64,000 nucleotides of DNA from Sutcliffiella horikoshii (GTDB lineage Bacteria; Bacillota; Bacilli; Bacillales; Bacillaceae_I). Shown here one piece after another: positions 35,353 to 44,321 of the stretch (position 1 is its first letter; each line of letters opens with the position of its first letter). Both the position numbers and the translations under genes were made by a program. The stretch is taken from contig KV440964.1 in NCBI GenBank assembly GCA_001636495.1, positions 884,666 through 948,665 of the forward strand, given 5' to 3'. The notes under the pieces are model-generated. The model was not told the DNA's origin. It ran no database searches and saw only the letters and a program-made list of their open reading frames with translations.

Positions 35353-35384
35353 AAATCCCCAAGAAAAACATTTGGGGGTTTTTG
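35353..35384 (+). terminator. Rho-independent terminator
   Basis: AAATCCCCAA (35353-35362) and TTGGGGGTTT (35372-35381) form a stem followed by TTTT. It insulates the next promoter from anything transcribed through the tandem array. Confidence 0.75.
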
Positions 35385-35465
35385 AATGCGTTTCCAATAC
35401 CCGAAAATATTAAAAGTCCGTAACCAAAAATATTAAACTATCATTCTGGTCATTTTTGATAAAGT
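35383..35465 (+). promoter_or_regulatory. Composite regulated promoter 1 (cre-like, paired direct repeats, -10)
   Basis: TGAATGCGTTTCCA (35383) resembles cre; CCGAAAATATTAAA (35401) and CCAAAAATATTAAA (35424) are direct repeats 23 bases apart; TAAAGT (35460) is the likely -10, 36 bases after the second repeat. All distances equal those of promoter 2. The second repeat overlaps the -35 position, as expected for an activator. It serves the YesL-like gene. Confidence 0.75.
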
Positions 35466-35515
35466 GAGAGTGAAGACGGAGTGTTTTCCGTCATTGTGAT
35501 GGAGGTGTACATCCT

Positions 35516-36163
35516 ATGCTTGATATGTCTCAATGGTACATTCGATTAGGAAATTGGGCGTTTAATCTAGTATTACTCAACTTTTTATGGATCTTATTTT
35601 CTATATCAGGTCTTTTGATAGCTGGAATTTTTCCCGCAACTGCGGCGATGTTTGCAGTTATAAAACAAATGACGATAGAGGATGAGGATATAGCTGTGAT
35701 TAAATCCTTCTGGGGCCATTTTAAATCAGAATTTATCATGTCCAACGTAATTGGGTATTTGATGATAATAGTGGGATATATTTTATATTTGGATATCCGA
35801 GTGCTGCAGGAGATGGAAAACGGCATTCCTCAATTGGCTTTGGCAAGTGCAACGGTTGTCATAGGTATTCTCTATCTTTTGACTCTATTGTACATAGTCC
35901 CGATCTTCGTTCATTTTAAATTGAAGCTCTTGCAGTACCCATTACATGCGGTGATTCTTGCTGTAGCAAAACCGTTTCATACCATCTTCCTGCTTTCATT
36001 GCTTGCAGTTGTCGCTTACGCCTATATGGTACTTCCGGCATTAATACTCGTTTTCGGTATAAGCCTCGCAGCCTATTTCATGACAAAAGTGGCTTCCTAT
36101 TCCTTTCCGAGAAAAGAAAAAGCTTCACATGCTGAGAGATATCCCTCTGAAGTTCTTAGATAG
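35516..36163 (+). CDS. YesL-like membrane protein (DUF624)
   Basis: A 215-residue protein with about five helices. It begins with the family's amphipathic start (WYIRLGNWAFNLVLLNFLWI) and has FPATAAMFAVIKQ, both typical of DUF624/YesL proteins, which are nearly always encoded with YesMN-type systems and CUT1 transporters. Its role in uptake or signalling is not defined. GGAGGTG precedes ATG 35516. It is driven by its own composite promoter. Confidence 0.85.
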   Translation: MLDMSQWYIRLGNWAFNLVLLNFLWILFSISGLLIAGIFPATAAMFAVIKQMTIEDEDIAVIKSFWGHFKSEFIMSNVIGYLMIIVGYILYLDIRVLQEMENGIPQLALASATVVIGILYLLTLLYIVPIFVHFKLKLLQYPLHAVILAVAKPFHTIFLLSLLAVVAYAYMVLPALILVFGISLAAYFMTKVASYSFPRKEKASHAERYPSEVLR

Positions 36164-36177
36164 TATTCAAGATTTTG

Positions 36178-36215
36178 AGAAAACCTTTCGTGTTTAGCGA
36201 GGGTTTTTATTTTTA
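36178..36215 (+). terminator. Weak terminator
   Basis: AAAACC and GGGTTTTTATTTTT flank a short imperfect stem after the YesL-like gene. It is followed by a new promoter. Confidence 0.45.
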
Positions 36216-36228
36216 TGCTTGTCAATGG

Positions 36229-36311
36229 TGTAACCGGTTTCAACTACCGAAAATATTAAAACACTTAACCCAAAAATATTAAACTATTCTTTTCTTTCAT
36301 TACGCTATATT
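36229..36311 (+). promoter_or_regulatory. Composite regulated promoter 2 (perfect cre, paired direct repeats, -10)
   Basis: TGTAACCGGTTTCA (36229-36242) matches the cre consensus at every defined position. CCGAAAATATTAAA (36247) and CCAAAAATATTAAA (36270) follow, then TATATT (36306). Distances of 18, 23 and 36 bases are identical to promoter 1. It would give CcpA repression plus activation by the YesN-like regulator for the transporter genes. Confidence 0.8.
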
Positions 36312-36376
36312 TGAACTAAGAAAGCGCTATCTACATCTGCTGAACAAATTACAAAATATATAAAGGGGTGATATTG

Positions 36377-37360
36377 ATGAGTCAGGGCTTAGAACCTCTG
36401 GACAAGCCGGTCGACATTACAAGTCAGGTCACGAAAGTTCCTAAAACAAAAAAAATGAAGAGGAACCGTATGGCCTATATAAAGAAAAATTGGGCTCTTT
36501 ACTTGTTCTTGGCACCAGCTTTATTATCTGTTTTTATTTTCAACTATATACCAATGTATGGGGTGCTGATTGCTTTTCAGAACTTTAGTGTGACAAAAGG
36601 AATTTGGGGAAGCGACTGGGTTGGTTTAGCCCATTTCACCAGTTTCCTGACCTCACCAAACTTTCTACAAATTTTCCTGAATACGATAAAGCTGAGTTCT
36701 TATGAACTGCTGATTGGGTTTCCAGTCCCCGTCATATTGGCACTTATGCTTCATCAGATTAGAAGGGCAGGAATAAAGAAGAACATCCAGCTGGTTATCT
36801 ATGCACCATATTTCATCTCAACGGTTGTTATTGCCGGGATGCTATTCCTCTTCTTATCTCCGGCAGGACCGATAAATGGAGTGCTCGGATTGTTTATGAA
36901 TCGACCTGTTTCATTTATGTCGGAACCTGATTACTTCAGGACCATCTTTATCACATCGGGTATATGGCAGGGTGCTGGCTTTGCATCCATTGTCTATGTT
37001 GCAGCACTTTCCAACTCTGATCCACAGCTGCATGATGCAGCAACAATCGACGGTGCCTCCCTCTTACAGAGAATCTGGCATATTGATCTGCAAGTACTGA
37101 AACCAGTGATGGCGGTTCTTTTCATTCTTGCAATTGGAGGAATTATGGGTGTCGGGTTTGAAAAAGCCTACTTATTACAAACAGATCGGAACTTGCCAGC
37201 TTCTGAAATTATCGATACGTATGTGTATAAGCGGGGGCTCCTGGCAGGAGATTGGTCCTTCGGTGCTGCGGTAGGTTTATTCAATACCGTGATTGGACTT
37301 GTATTACTAGCCACAGCGAATCAAGTAGTGAAAAAACTTAAAGGCGAAACGCTTTACTAG
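36377..37360 (+). CDS. ABC transporter permease 1 (LplB/YtePO-like, CUT1)
   Basis: About 327 residues with six helices. The permease EAA loop is present (DAATIDGASLLQRIWHIDL), as is the typical start ALYLFLAPALLSVFIFNYIP. It forms the membrane channel with the next gene to import an oligosaccharide. ATG 36377 follows AAAGGGGTGAT. No ATPase gene is in the locus, so a shared MsmX-type ATPase elsewhere is inferred. Confidence 0.9.
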   Translation: MSQGLEPLDKPVDITSQVTKVPKTKKMKRNRMAYIKKNWALYLFLAPALLSVFIFNYIPMYGVLIAFQNFSVTKGIWGSDWVGLAHFTSFLTSPNFLQIFLNTIKLSSYELLIGFPVPVILALMLHQIRRAGIKKNIQLVIYAPYFISTVVIAGMLFLFLSPAGPINGVLGLFMNRPVSFMSEPDYFRTIFITSGIWQGAGFASIVYVAALSNSDPQLHDAATIDGASLLQRIWHIDLQVLKPVMAVLFILAIGGIMGVGFEKAYLLQTDRNLPASEIIDTYVYKRGLLAGDWSFGAAVGLFNTVIGLVLLATANQVVKKLKGETLY

Positions 37361-37375
37361 GAAAGGAGGAAAACG

Positions 37376-38278
37376 ATGAGTAGTTCTAAAAGTACCCATT
37401 TACTAAACAGCTCAAAAACAGACAGGATAATTCTTCTAGTCAATAAAGTTTTGTTAAGTCTAGTTGTAGTCGTTGTAACAGTTCCTCTTTTATACGTCCT
37501 ACTTGGCTCGTTTTTACAGCCGCAAATATTGGCTACAAAAGGATTATCCTTTAATCCTGATCACTGGACAATTGATGGGTATGTAAGGATTTTTCAAGAT
37601 GGCTCGATAATGAGAGGCTTCTTCAACTCTGTTCTGTATGCATCAGGATTTACATTTGTAGCCATCAGCTTTACCGTCCTTGCCGGTTATGCATTATCAG
37701 TGGACGATCTTGTCGGGAAAAAGTTCTTCGTTATCTTCTTCCTAGTTGCCATGTTTTTCAATGGAGGAATGATACCGACCTATTTAGTAGTCCGTTCATT
37801 GGGATTGCTGAATACACCTTGGGCCATTATTCTCCCGGGTGCAGTGGGAGTCTGGAACCTTATATTGGCAAGGACCTACTTTAAAGCGATACCAAATGAG
37901 CTGAAAGAGGCCGCAAGGATAGATGGTGCATCAGACTTGATGATTTTCTGGAAAATCGTCTTGCCTTTAGCCAAACCGATTATCTTTGTACTGGCACTAT
38001 TCGCCTTTATCGGTCAATGGAATGCTTATTTCCAAGCGATGATTTATCTGGATGACCGTTCACTCTATCCGCTTCAACTTGTATTGCGTGAAATACTCAT
38101 CCAGAACGAGGTACAGCCAGGGATGATTGCCGATCAACTGGCTCGTGCGGAGATGCAGAAGATCGCAGAAATGATCAAGTACTCTTCCATTGTTGTGGCA
38201 AGCTTACCTTTATTGATTATGTATCCATTCTTCCAGAAGTATTTTGAAAAAGGCGTTATGGTTGGGTCATTAAAATAA
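37376..38278 (+). CDS. ABC transporter permease 2 (LplC/YtcP-like, CUT1)
   Basis: A 300-residue inner-membrane component with six helices and an EAA loop (EAARIDGASDLMIFWKIVLP). The sequence YVLLGSFLQPQILATKGLSF and the C-terminal FEKGVMVGSLK are typical for the LplC group. GAAAGGAGG precedes the ATG. It lies 15 bases after permease 1 and 22 before the binding-protein gene, all one operon. Confidence 0.9.
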   Translation: MSSSKSTHLLNSSKTDRIILLVNKVLLSLVVVVVTVPLLYVLLGSFLQPQILATKGLSFNPDHWTIDGYVRIFQDGSIMRGFFNSVLYASGFTFVAISFTVLAGYALSVDDLVGKKFFVIFFLVAMFFNGGMIPTYLVVRSLGLLNTPWAIILPGAVGVWNLILARTYFKAIPNELKEAARIDGASDLMIFWKIVLPLAKPIIFVLALFAFIGQWNAYFQAMIYLDDRSLYPLQLVLREILIQNEVQPGMIADQLARAEMQKIAEMIKYSSIVVASLPLLIMYPFFQKYFEKGVMVGSLK

Positions 38279-38300
38279 AAATGAAAAGTGGGGTTAGGTT

Positions 38301-39902
38301 ATGAAAAAAATGTACAAAGTACTGATGGCTTCCTTGATGGCAAGTGTTTTATTGATTGCTGGTTGCTCTAATAATGCAGAACAGACATGGTCCGATGCTT
38401 ATGAGTTAGAAGATATTACCTTCCCGTTGGATCAGGAGGATATTTCACTAAAAATAATGACATCGAGTTCTCCGCTGGCTCCCAATGATCCAAACGAAAA
38501 ATTGATTTATAAAAGATTGGAAGAAAAAACAGGTGTTCACATTGAGTGGAGAAACTTCACTGGTGAAATTTTTGGAGAAAGAAGAAACCTTGCGATGGCT
38601 ACTGGCGAAATGCCGGACGCGATCAAAAATGCTGCATTCGGTGACTATGAACTGTTAAAGCTTGCAGAAGACGAAGCAATTATTCCACTTAACGATTTAA
38701 TTGAAGAGTTTATGCCGAACCTGAAAGCTGTGTTGGAGAAAGCTCCACAATATGAAGCGATGATGACAGCTCCTGACGGAAATATCTATGCCTTCCCATG
38801 GATTGAAGAATTAGGAGAAGGGAAAGAAAGCATTCATTCTGTCGATAACTTCCCTTGGATCAATGTAGAGTGGATGGACCAACTAGGACTGGAAATGCCG
38901 ACTACGACTGATGAATTAAAAGAGGTATTGATTGCCTTTAGAGATAACGACCCTGCAGGAGATGGCCAAACAATTCCGATGTCATTTATCATCAATGACG
39001 GTGGTCAAGATCCGGGCTTCCTATTTGGATCATTCGGACTTGGCGATAACTGGGACCGCACCGTAGTAACAAATGATGGTGAAGTTAAATTGACTGCAAC
39101 TGATGAAGGATATATCGAAGCAATTAAATTCATGAACGAGTTGTATGAAGAGAAATTTCTTGATATTGAGGCATTTGAGCATGAATGGCCTGCATATGTG
39201 GCAAAAGGACAAGAAGGACGCTATGGAATGTACTTCACATGGGATAAAGGAAATATTACAGGTATGAACGACAAATACGATTTAATGCCTCCTTTATTTG
39301 GACCAGATGGGCACAAGAACGTCACAAGAACCAATGGAATGGGCTTTGATCGCTCCAGGATGGTTATTACAAGTGCCAATAAAAATCTTGAATTGACAGC
39401 GAAGTGGATTGACGAGCTTTATGATCCAGCACAATCTGTACAAAACAACTGGGGTACCTATGGTGATGATGAACAACAAAACATTTTTGCGTGGGATGAA
39501 GAGGAAGAAATGCTAAGACACTTGCCTCTTGACGGTACGGCACCTGTTGAATTGCGTGAAAAAACTTCTGTCGGTGGACCTCTTGCAATTCTTGACAGTT
39601 ACTATGGTACAGTTACAACCAAGCCGGATGATGCTGCATGGAGATTGAACTTGATGAAAGAAGTCATGGTTCCACACATGAAAGCAGAAAATATCTATCC
39701 GAGAGTATTTTTCGATAAAGAGGAACTTGATCGCCTTTCCAAAATCGAAGCGGACTTGATTCCATATGTAAACAGAAAGCGTGCAGAATGGATTACTAAT
39801 GGAAAAATCGAAGCGGAATGGCCGGAATATCTAGAAGAATTAGAGCGCTTAGGTTTATCTGAATGGCTTGAAATTAAACAAGCAGGATTCGATAGACAGT
39901 AA
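38301..39902 (+). CDS. Extracellular solute-binding lipoprotein (LplA/YtcQ-like)
   Basis: A 533-residue lipoprotein with signal peptide and lipobox (SVLLIAGC, Cys22). The long family-1-like binding domain (RLEEKTGVHIEWRNF, EMPDAIKNAAFGDYEL, LGLEMPTTTDELKEVL) is of the size seen in LplA/YtcQ proteins that pair with LplB/LplC permeases. It captures the oligosaccharide outside the membrane. An intercistronic hairpin follows, which could raise its expression relative to downstream genes. Confidence 0.9.
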   Translation: MKKMYKVLMASLMASVLLIAGCSNNAEQTWSDAYELEDITFPLDQEDISLKIMTSSSPLAPNDPNEKLIYKRLEEKTGVHIEWRNFTGEIFGERRNLAMATGEMPDAIKNAAFGDYELLKLAEDEAIIPLNDLIEEFMPNLKAVLEKAPQYEAMMTAPDGNIYAFPWIEELGEGKESIHSVDNFPWINVEWMDQLGLEMPTTTDELKEVLIAFRDNDPAGDGQTIPMSFIINDGGQDPGFLFGSFGLGDNWDRTVVTNDGEVKLTATDEGYIEAIKFMNELYEEKFLDIEAFEHEWPAYVAKGQEGRYGMYFTWDKGNITGMNDKYDLMPPLFGPDGHKNVTRTNGMGFDRSRMVITSANKNLELTAKWIDELYDPAQSVQNNWGTYGDDEQQNIFAWDEEEEMLRHLPLDGTAPVELREKTSVGGPLAILDSYYGTVTTKPDDAAWRLNLMKEVMVPHMKAENIYPRVFFDKEELDRLSKIEADLIPYVNRKRAEWITNGKIEAEWPEYLEELERLGLSEWLEIKQAGFDRQ

Positions 39903-39926
39903 AGTAAGGCCTATACAAGTGCCTGT

Positions 39927-39971
39927 CACCACCTGGAATACGGAAGGCTTTACTCCGTAGTTTGGGAGGTG
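39927..39971 (+). other. Intercistronic hairpin
   Basis: CACCT (39930-39934) with AGGTG (39967-39971) and ACGGA (39940-39944) with TCCGT (39954-39958) form a two-part stem between the binding-protein and GH32 genes. There is no T-run, so mRNA protection or processing is more likely than termination. Confidence 0.4.
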
Positions 39972-40023
39972 TCCGGCATTTTCCTTATAAACTGGAGAAA
40001 GCCCCGAAAAGGAGAGAGTGTTC

Positions 40024-41499
40024 ATGACAGTTCAATATAAAGAAAAACATCGGCCACAATTTCATTTTTCCCCCAAGGAGAAATGGATGAACGATCCCAA
40101 CGGAATGGTATTTTTCAACGGAGAGTATCATTTATTTTATCAATATCACCCACACGGTACTACATGGGGGCCGATGCACTGGGGCCATGCCGTAAGTAAA
40201 GATATGGTCCATTGGGAAGAACTTCCTATTGCATTATACCCGGATGAGCATGGTGCCATTTTCTCCGGAAGCGCGGTTGTGGATTGGAACAATACTACGG
40301 GATTTTTTGAGAACTCCCCAGGGCTGGTTGCCATTTTTACACATGCAGATAACTATCCTGGGACAGAGCGGCCAAGACAGCGTCAAAGCTTGGCATATAG
40401 CAAAGATGATGGAAGAACATGGGTAACTTACGAAGGGAACCCTGTCCTTTCAGATGTGGACATTACAGACTACCGTGATCCAAAAGTGTTCTGGCATGAA
40501 GAATCAAACAAATGGGTGATGGTGCTCGCAACAGGTCAAACCGTCACAATCTACACATCCCCCAACTTGAAAGAGTGGGAATTTGCCAGTCTGTTTGGAT
40601 TGCATGAAGGGTCACACGACGGTGTGTGGGAATGTCCGGATTTATTCCAACTATCCATTGATGGAGACCCAGAGAACAAGAAATGGGTAATGCTCGTGAG
40701 TATTGGGGATAACCCAAAATTCAAAGAAGGATCTAGAACGCAGTATTTTGTCGGGGACTTTGATGGCACAACCTTTCAGAATCAAAATTCTAGAGAAACC
40801 GTTCTTTGGCTGGATTTTGGCAGAGATAACTATGCAGGTGTCAGCTGGTCTGATATTCCGCAAGAGGATGGCAGACGAATCTATATTGGCTGGATGAGCA
40901 ACTGGCGCTATGCTAATCAAGTGCCAACAGAAGAATGGCGAAGTGCGATGACATTACCAAGAGAATTATCTTTAACAGCCACGGCCGCCGGTCTGCGAAT
41001 CGTGCAGTTACCTGTAGCGGAAATCAATGGCATTCGAGGGGGAGCGGAGTCATTTAAGAATGTAGCTCTTGACGGACAGGGACCGATTTCTTACGAGATT
41101 AGTGAATTAACAGAGATAGAGATTGAATTTGAAAAGGAGACCGCAGAAACTTTCGGTTTATCCGTCTTGAATTCCAAGGAGGAAAAAACAACAATCACCT
41201 ATGATGCATTGAAAAAAGTGTTAATGGTTGATCGTACGGCTGCAGGTGATAATAGCTTCTCAGAATCATTTGCTACTATCCAGGAAGCCCCCTTGAACAT
41301 GGAAGGCAACACAATAAATCTTCAAGTATTCCTCGACGCGTCATCCATTGAAGTCTTTGCAAACAATGGGAGGATTGCAGTTACCAGCCTGATTTTTCCT
41401 GATGAAAAAGCAGATAAGGTGAGCTTATTTTCAAAAGAAGGAACGGCAAACGTACGTCAATTAACACTTACACCTCTTAAATCAATCTGGAGTAAGTGA
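40024..41499 (+). CDS. GH32 beta-fructosidase (intracellular)
   Basis: About 491 residues. GH32 signature motifs are all present: WMNDPNG (nucleophile Asp24), YRDP (Asp152) and WECPD (acid/base Glu203). A C-terminal beta-sandwich follows (from about 350; VFLDASSIEVFANNGRIAVT). There is no signal peptide, so it cleaves imported fructo-oligosaccharides, sucrose or sucrose phosphate in the cytoplasm, releasing fructose units. ATG 40024 follows AAAGGAGAG at good distance. It is the main evidence for a fructan-type substrate of the locus. Confidence 0.9.
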   Translation: MTVQYKEKHRPQFHFSPKEKWMNDPNGMVFFNGEYHLFYQYHPHGTTWGPMHWGHAVSKDMVHWEELPIALYPDEHGAIFSGSAVVDWNNTTGFFENSPGLVAIFTHADNYPGTERPRQRQSLAYSKDDGRTWVTYEGNPVLSDVDITDYRDPKVFWHEESNKWVMVLATGQTVTIYTSPNLKEWEFASLFGLHEGSHDGVWECPDLFQLSIDGDPENKKWVMLVSIGDNPKFKEGSRTQYFVGDFDGTTFQNQNSRETVLWLDFGRDNYAGVSWSDIPQEDGRRIYIGWMSNWRYANQVPTEEWRSAMTLPRELSLTATAAGLRIVQLPVAEINGIRGGAESFKNVALDGQGPISYEISELTEIEIEFEKETAETFGLSVLNSKEEKTTITYDALKKVLMVDRTAAGDNSFSESFATIQEAPLNMEGNTINLQVFLDASSIEVFANNGRIAVTSLIFPDEKADKVSLFSKEGTANVRQLTLTPLKSIWSK

Positions 41500-41517
41500 A
41501 GAGTAAAGTAAAGAAGG

Positions 41518-41550
41518 GCTCTAATCGAAATTTTGATTAGAGCTTTTCAA
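41518..41550 (+). terminator. Terminator or attenuator between GH32 and kinase
   Basis: GCTCTAATC (41518-41526) and GATTAGAGC (41535-41543), then TTTTC. The kinase gene begins 30 bases later, so partial read-through is expected. Confidence 0.7.
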
Positions 41551-41576
41551 TTATGGATGGAAAGGTGGAGAGCTTA

Positions 41577-42533
41577 ATGGGTGAAAATACTTCGGTCATT
41601 TGTATGGGAGAGCTGTTGATAGATTTTTTCTGTACAGACGTGGACATTGATTTAGTAAGAGGGAAAAACTTTGAAAAGCAAGCAGGGGGAGCTCCTGCCA
41701 ATGTATGTGCAACCATTGTGAAATTGGGAGGATATGCGCTGTTCAGTGGAAAGGTGGGGAATGATCCATTTGGACACTTTCTGAAAAATACATTGGACGA
41801 GGTAAAGGTAGATACGTCGATGCTTGTATTAGATAAAAACAACCCAACAACATTGGCCTTTGTGTCACTAAAGAAAAATGGCGAAAGAGACTTTGTCTTT
41901 AATCGGGGGGCAGATGCTTTTTTATTGGAGGAGGAAATTAATCAAGACAAAATGAAGCAAGCTGCCATCCTGCATTTCGGTTCGGCAACCGCTCTATTGG
42001 AGGAGCCTTTCAGAACCACCTACTATAACTCCTTGCGATCGGCAAAAGAAAGAGGACAGTTTATATCCTTTGACCCTAACTATCGTTTGGACCTTTGGAA
42101 AGGAAGAGAGAGTATTTTTGTAGATTTAGTGAAACAAGGAATCTCATTGGCTGATTTTGTGAAAGTCAGTGAGGAGGAATTAAAAATCATTACAGGTACC
42201 GCGGAGCTTGAAAGCGGTGTGCAAATTCTTCATGCGCTTGGAGCAAAAATAGTAGCCATCACATTGGGGAAAAGAGGCACATTGATCTCAAACGGAAAGC
42301 AACAAGAAACGATACCTAGTATTCCCGTAGATTCCATTGATTCGACTGGAGCAGGTGATGCATTTGTGGGAGCCGCACTTTATCAATTTTCCAAAGGGAA
42401 TAACGCTGAAAAGGTACTGGAAGATTTTCAACTTCTTAAAGAAATTATCTTATTCAGCAATAAAGTAGGCGCCTTGGTTTGTACAAAGGTAGGTGCTATT
42501 ACAGCCATTCCGGTACTGGAAGAAGTTATATAG
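41577..42533 (+). CDS. PfkB-family fructokinase
   Basis: About 318 residues. Phosphorylates free fructose released by GH32. The PfkB family signs are [16 protein letters not shown] near the start and [15 protein letters not shown] (catalytic Asp in the GAGD loop) near the end. ATG 41577 follows AAAGGTGGAG. With the upstream permeases and GH32 it completes uptake, hydrolysis and entry into glycolysis. Confidence 0.88.
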   Translation: MGENTSVICMGELLIDFFCTDVDIDLVRGKNFEKQAGGAPANVCATIVKLGGYALFSGKVGNDPFGHFLKNTLDEVKVDTSMLVLDKNNPTTLAFVSLKKNGERDFVFNRGADAFLLEEEINQDKMKQAAILHFGSATALLEEPFRTTYYNSLRSAKERGQFISFDPNYRLDLWKGRESIFVDLVKQGISLADFVKVSEEELKIITGTAELESGVQILHALGAKIVAITLGKRGTLISNGKQQETIPSIPVDSIDSTGAGDAFVGAALYQFSKGNNAEKVLEDFQLLKEIILFSNKVGALVCTKVGAITAIPVLEEVI

Positions 42534-42623
42534 ATACAGTATTCGTGAGGGTGTAGTAGAAATTATGGCAAGTAAATAAATTTCTAGATGGCAATTTGAA
42601 GAGAGCGTGAGCGCTAAAATTAG

Positions 42624-42664
42624 AATAACCCAAGGTTGTGTGCTCTCACCTTGGGTTATTTTCC
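42624..42664 (+). terminator. Rho-independent terminator
   Basis: AATAACCCAAGGT (42624-42636) and ACCTTGGGTTATT (42648-42660), a perfect 13-bp stem, then TT. It closes the carbohydrate locus. Confidence 0.8.
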
Positions 42665-42665
42665 G

Positions 42666-43093
42666 GAATTTCCGGTTATGATGGTCTTTGATAGAGAGAA
42701 ATTGCTCTTTAAGACGAATGAAGTGGAGGAATTGTATGAGTTTTTCGAGGATTGACTTGTAGATTCATAAAGTGATTTTCGAGCTCTTACTTTTTTAAGA
42801 TAGAAAATTTTAGTCAAACGTTTGAATAAATTAATTTTTGGCAACTTTGGATTAGGAATAAGAGGGGTGCGTCATAGATCGACTAATTTCAAATGGTTTA
42901 TCGATATAACATTGGTTGAGCGGAGCGGTTGCCTTGCTAGGGTGGATTGAGTGACTCCAAGTTGGAGTAGTGAATTGAATTATACAATAAACTGGATGAA
43001 TTATTCAAAAAAGGGGCGAAAGTATAAAAAAAACGCTCCTAATTATACAAAAAACACGTTCAAATAGACGACAATCCATATATTTACATAAAA
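42666..43093 (+). repeat. Four-copy element, copy D (longest)
   Basis: Contains all parts: a gene fragment (FPVMMVFDREKLLFKTNE, stop near 42756), the palindrome CAAACGTTTG (42815-42824), GATCGACTA at 42877 (62 bases later), CAATAAACT at 42985 and AATCCATATATTTACA at 43073. The small frame of copy A is broken here by a stop after NKLDELFKKGAKV. The region has no intact gene. Confidence 0.7.
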
Positions 43094-43128
43094 GACCTTA
43101 CAAATCACGATCAAGAGCTCTTCCGAAG

Positions 43129-43150
43129 TGGGTCAGGGTGCCTGTCCCTA
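43129..43150 (-). repeat. Dispersed palindromic repeat, half copy overlapping a stop codon
   Basis: TGGGTCAGGGTGCCTGTCCC overlaps the stop codon (TAG on the minus strand, 43150-43148) of the S66 peptidase. The last residues of that protein may therefore be repeat-adjacent. Confidence 0.7.
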
Positions 43151-44068
43151 CGACACTGTTGGCTCCAGCACCGTCAGTGTATTATTCGTCGTATTCAGGT
43201 TGACGCTTGCGCCTATTGGGATGGCGGCTTTGTATCTGCCGTGTCCGGTGGCGAGGTTGATCATAAGTGGTTTTTTAAAAGGAACGAGAAAGTAATTGAT
43301 TAGGTCTGAGTATGTGGTGTTGTAAGAAGCGGGACAATTCGTGCATTCGCCCATGATAATACCGAGACAGTCATTGAACTTTCCTGCCATGGACAACTGG
43401 GTAAGGAAGCGGAAAATCATCGTAGCAGGTGCATGGACTTCTTCCAGGAATAAAATTTTCCCTTTTGTATCAATTTCATATGGTGTGCCAAGGGTATTCA
43501 CGATGGATGTCAGATTGCCTCCAACGATGGGACCAGTCACGTTTCCAGGCGTAACACTCATCAGCATCATTTCTGGCGGGTTTTGAATAACGCGTGGTGA
43601 TGTGAAAGTGGAGGTTGCTGTGAAAAATTGATTAAAATTATAAGCGGGGGTTTCCGCTCTAAAATCAATGAGCATCAGGCTGTGAAACGTAATGAGGTCA
43701 CTATACTGATAAAGGCTATTCATTAAAACAGTGATGTCGCTGTATCCTGAAATCAACTTAGGATTTTCCTTGATAATATCAAAATCCAAAAATGGAAGGA
43801 TACCCTGCACACCTGTCCCACCACGGGTTGGTAAGATCATCTTCACATCTGGATTCTTGAACATATCCATGATATCCTCTGCTCTTTTATCAGCAGGTGC
43901 TGACACGATACCATCAATAGAATACACATACTTGCCAAACACAACGTTAAACCCCCTATCCCTCAAAAACTGCACCCTCGCATCTATAATCCCTGCATCT
44001 ATTGGACTTCCGGGAGTAATTAATCCAATCGTATCTCCACTTTGCAGAACAGGTGGTTTAATGGCCAT
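43148..44068 (-). CDS. S66 family LD-carboxypeptidase / MccF-like peptidase
   Basis: A 306-residue serine peptidase. The start (SGDTIGLITPGSPI) and the triad positions fit S66: nucleophile Ser in ISGYSDITVL, Glu in LFLEEVHAP and His in NLATGHGRYKAAIPIG. The usual RGGYG loop is RGGTG here. Family members trim murein tetrapeptides for recycling or inactivate microcin C-type compounds. GAGGAGCGAGG precedes the ATG. It stands alone. Confidence 0.85.
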   Translation of the reverse strand: MAIKPPVLQSGDTIGLITPGSPIDAGIIDARVQFLRDRGFNVVFGKYVYSIDGIVSAPADKRAEDIMDMFKNPDVKMILPTRGGTGVQGILPFLDFDIIKENPKLISGYSDITVLMNSLYQYSDLITFHSLMLIDFRAETPAYNFNQFFTATSTFTSPRVIQNPPEMMLMSVTPGNVTGPIVGGNLTSIVNTLGTPYEIDTKGKILFLEEVHAPATMIFRFLTQLSMAGKFNDCLGIIMGECTNCPASYNTTYSDLINYFLVPFKKPLMINLATGHGRYKAAIPIGASVNLNTTNNTLTVLEPTVS

Positions 44069-44321
44069 TTTCCTCGCTCCTCAAAAATCATTTTACTTTT
44101 ATATATATGACGAGAATAATTTTTGAGAAGAGGGAGGGGGAAAGAGCTAATACAACTTAAAGTAAGGAACTTGACGTTATATTAGATGTCAGGACACTGG
44201 GTTCAATCGCTCCTCAATTAAGCCTTATCAGTATAGTTTCACTTCTTACGAGCATATTAGATAACGACCCAATACACTTCTAAAAGATAAAAATACTAAT
44301 ATATGCAAGGTGATTGATAAA

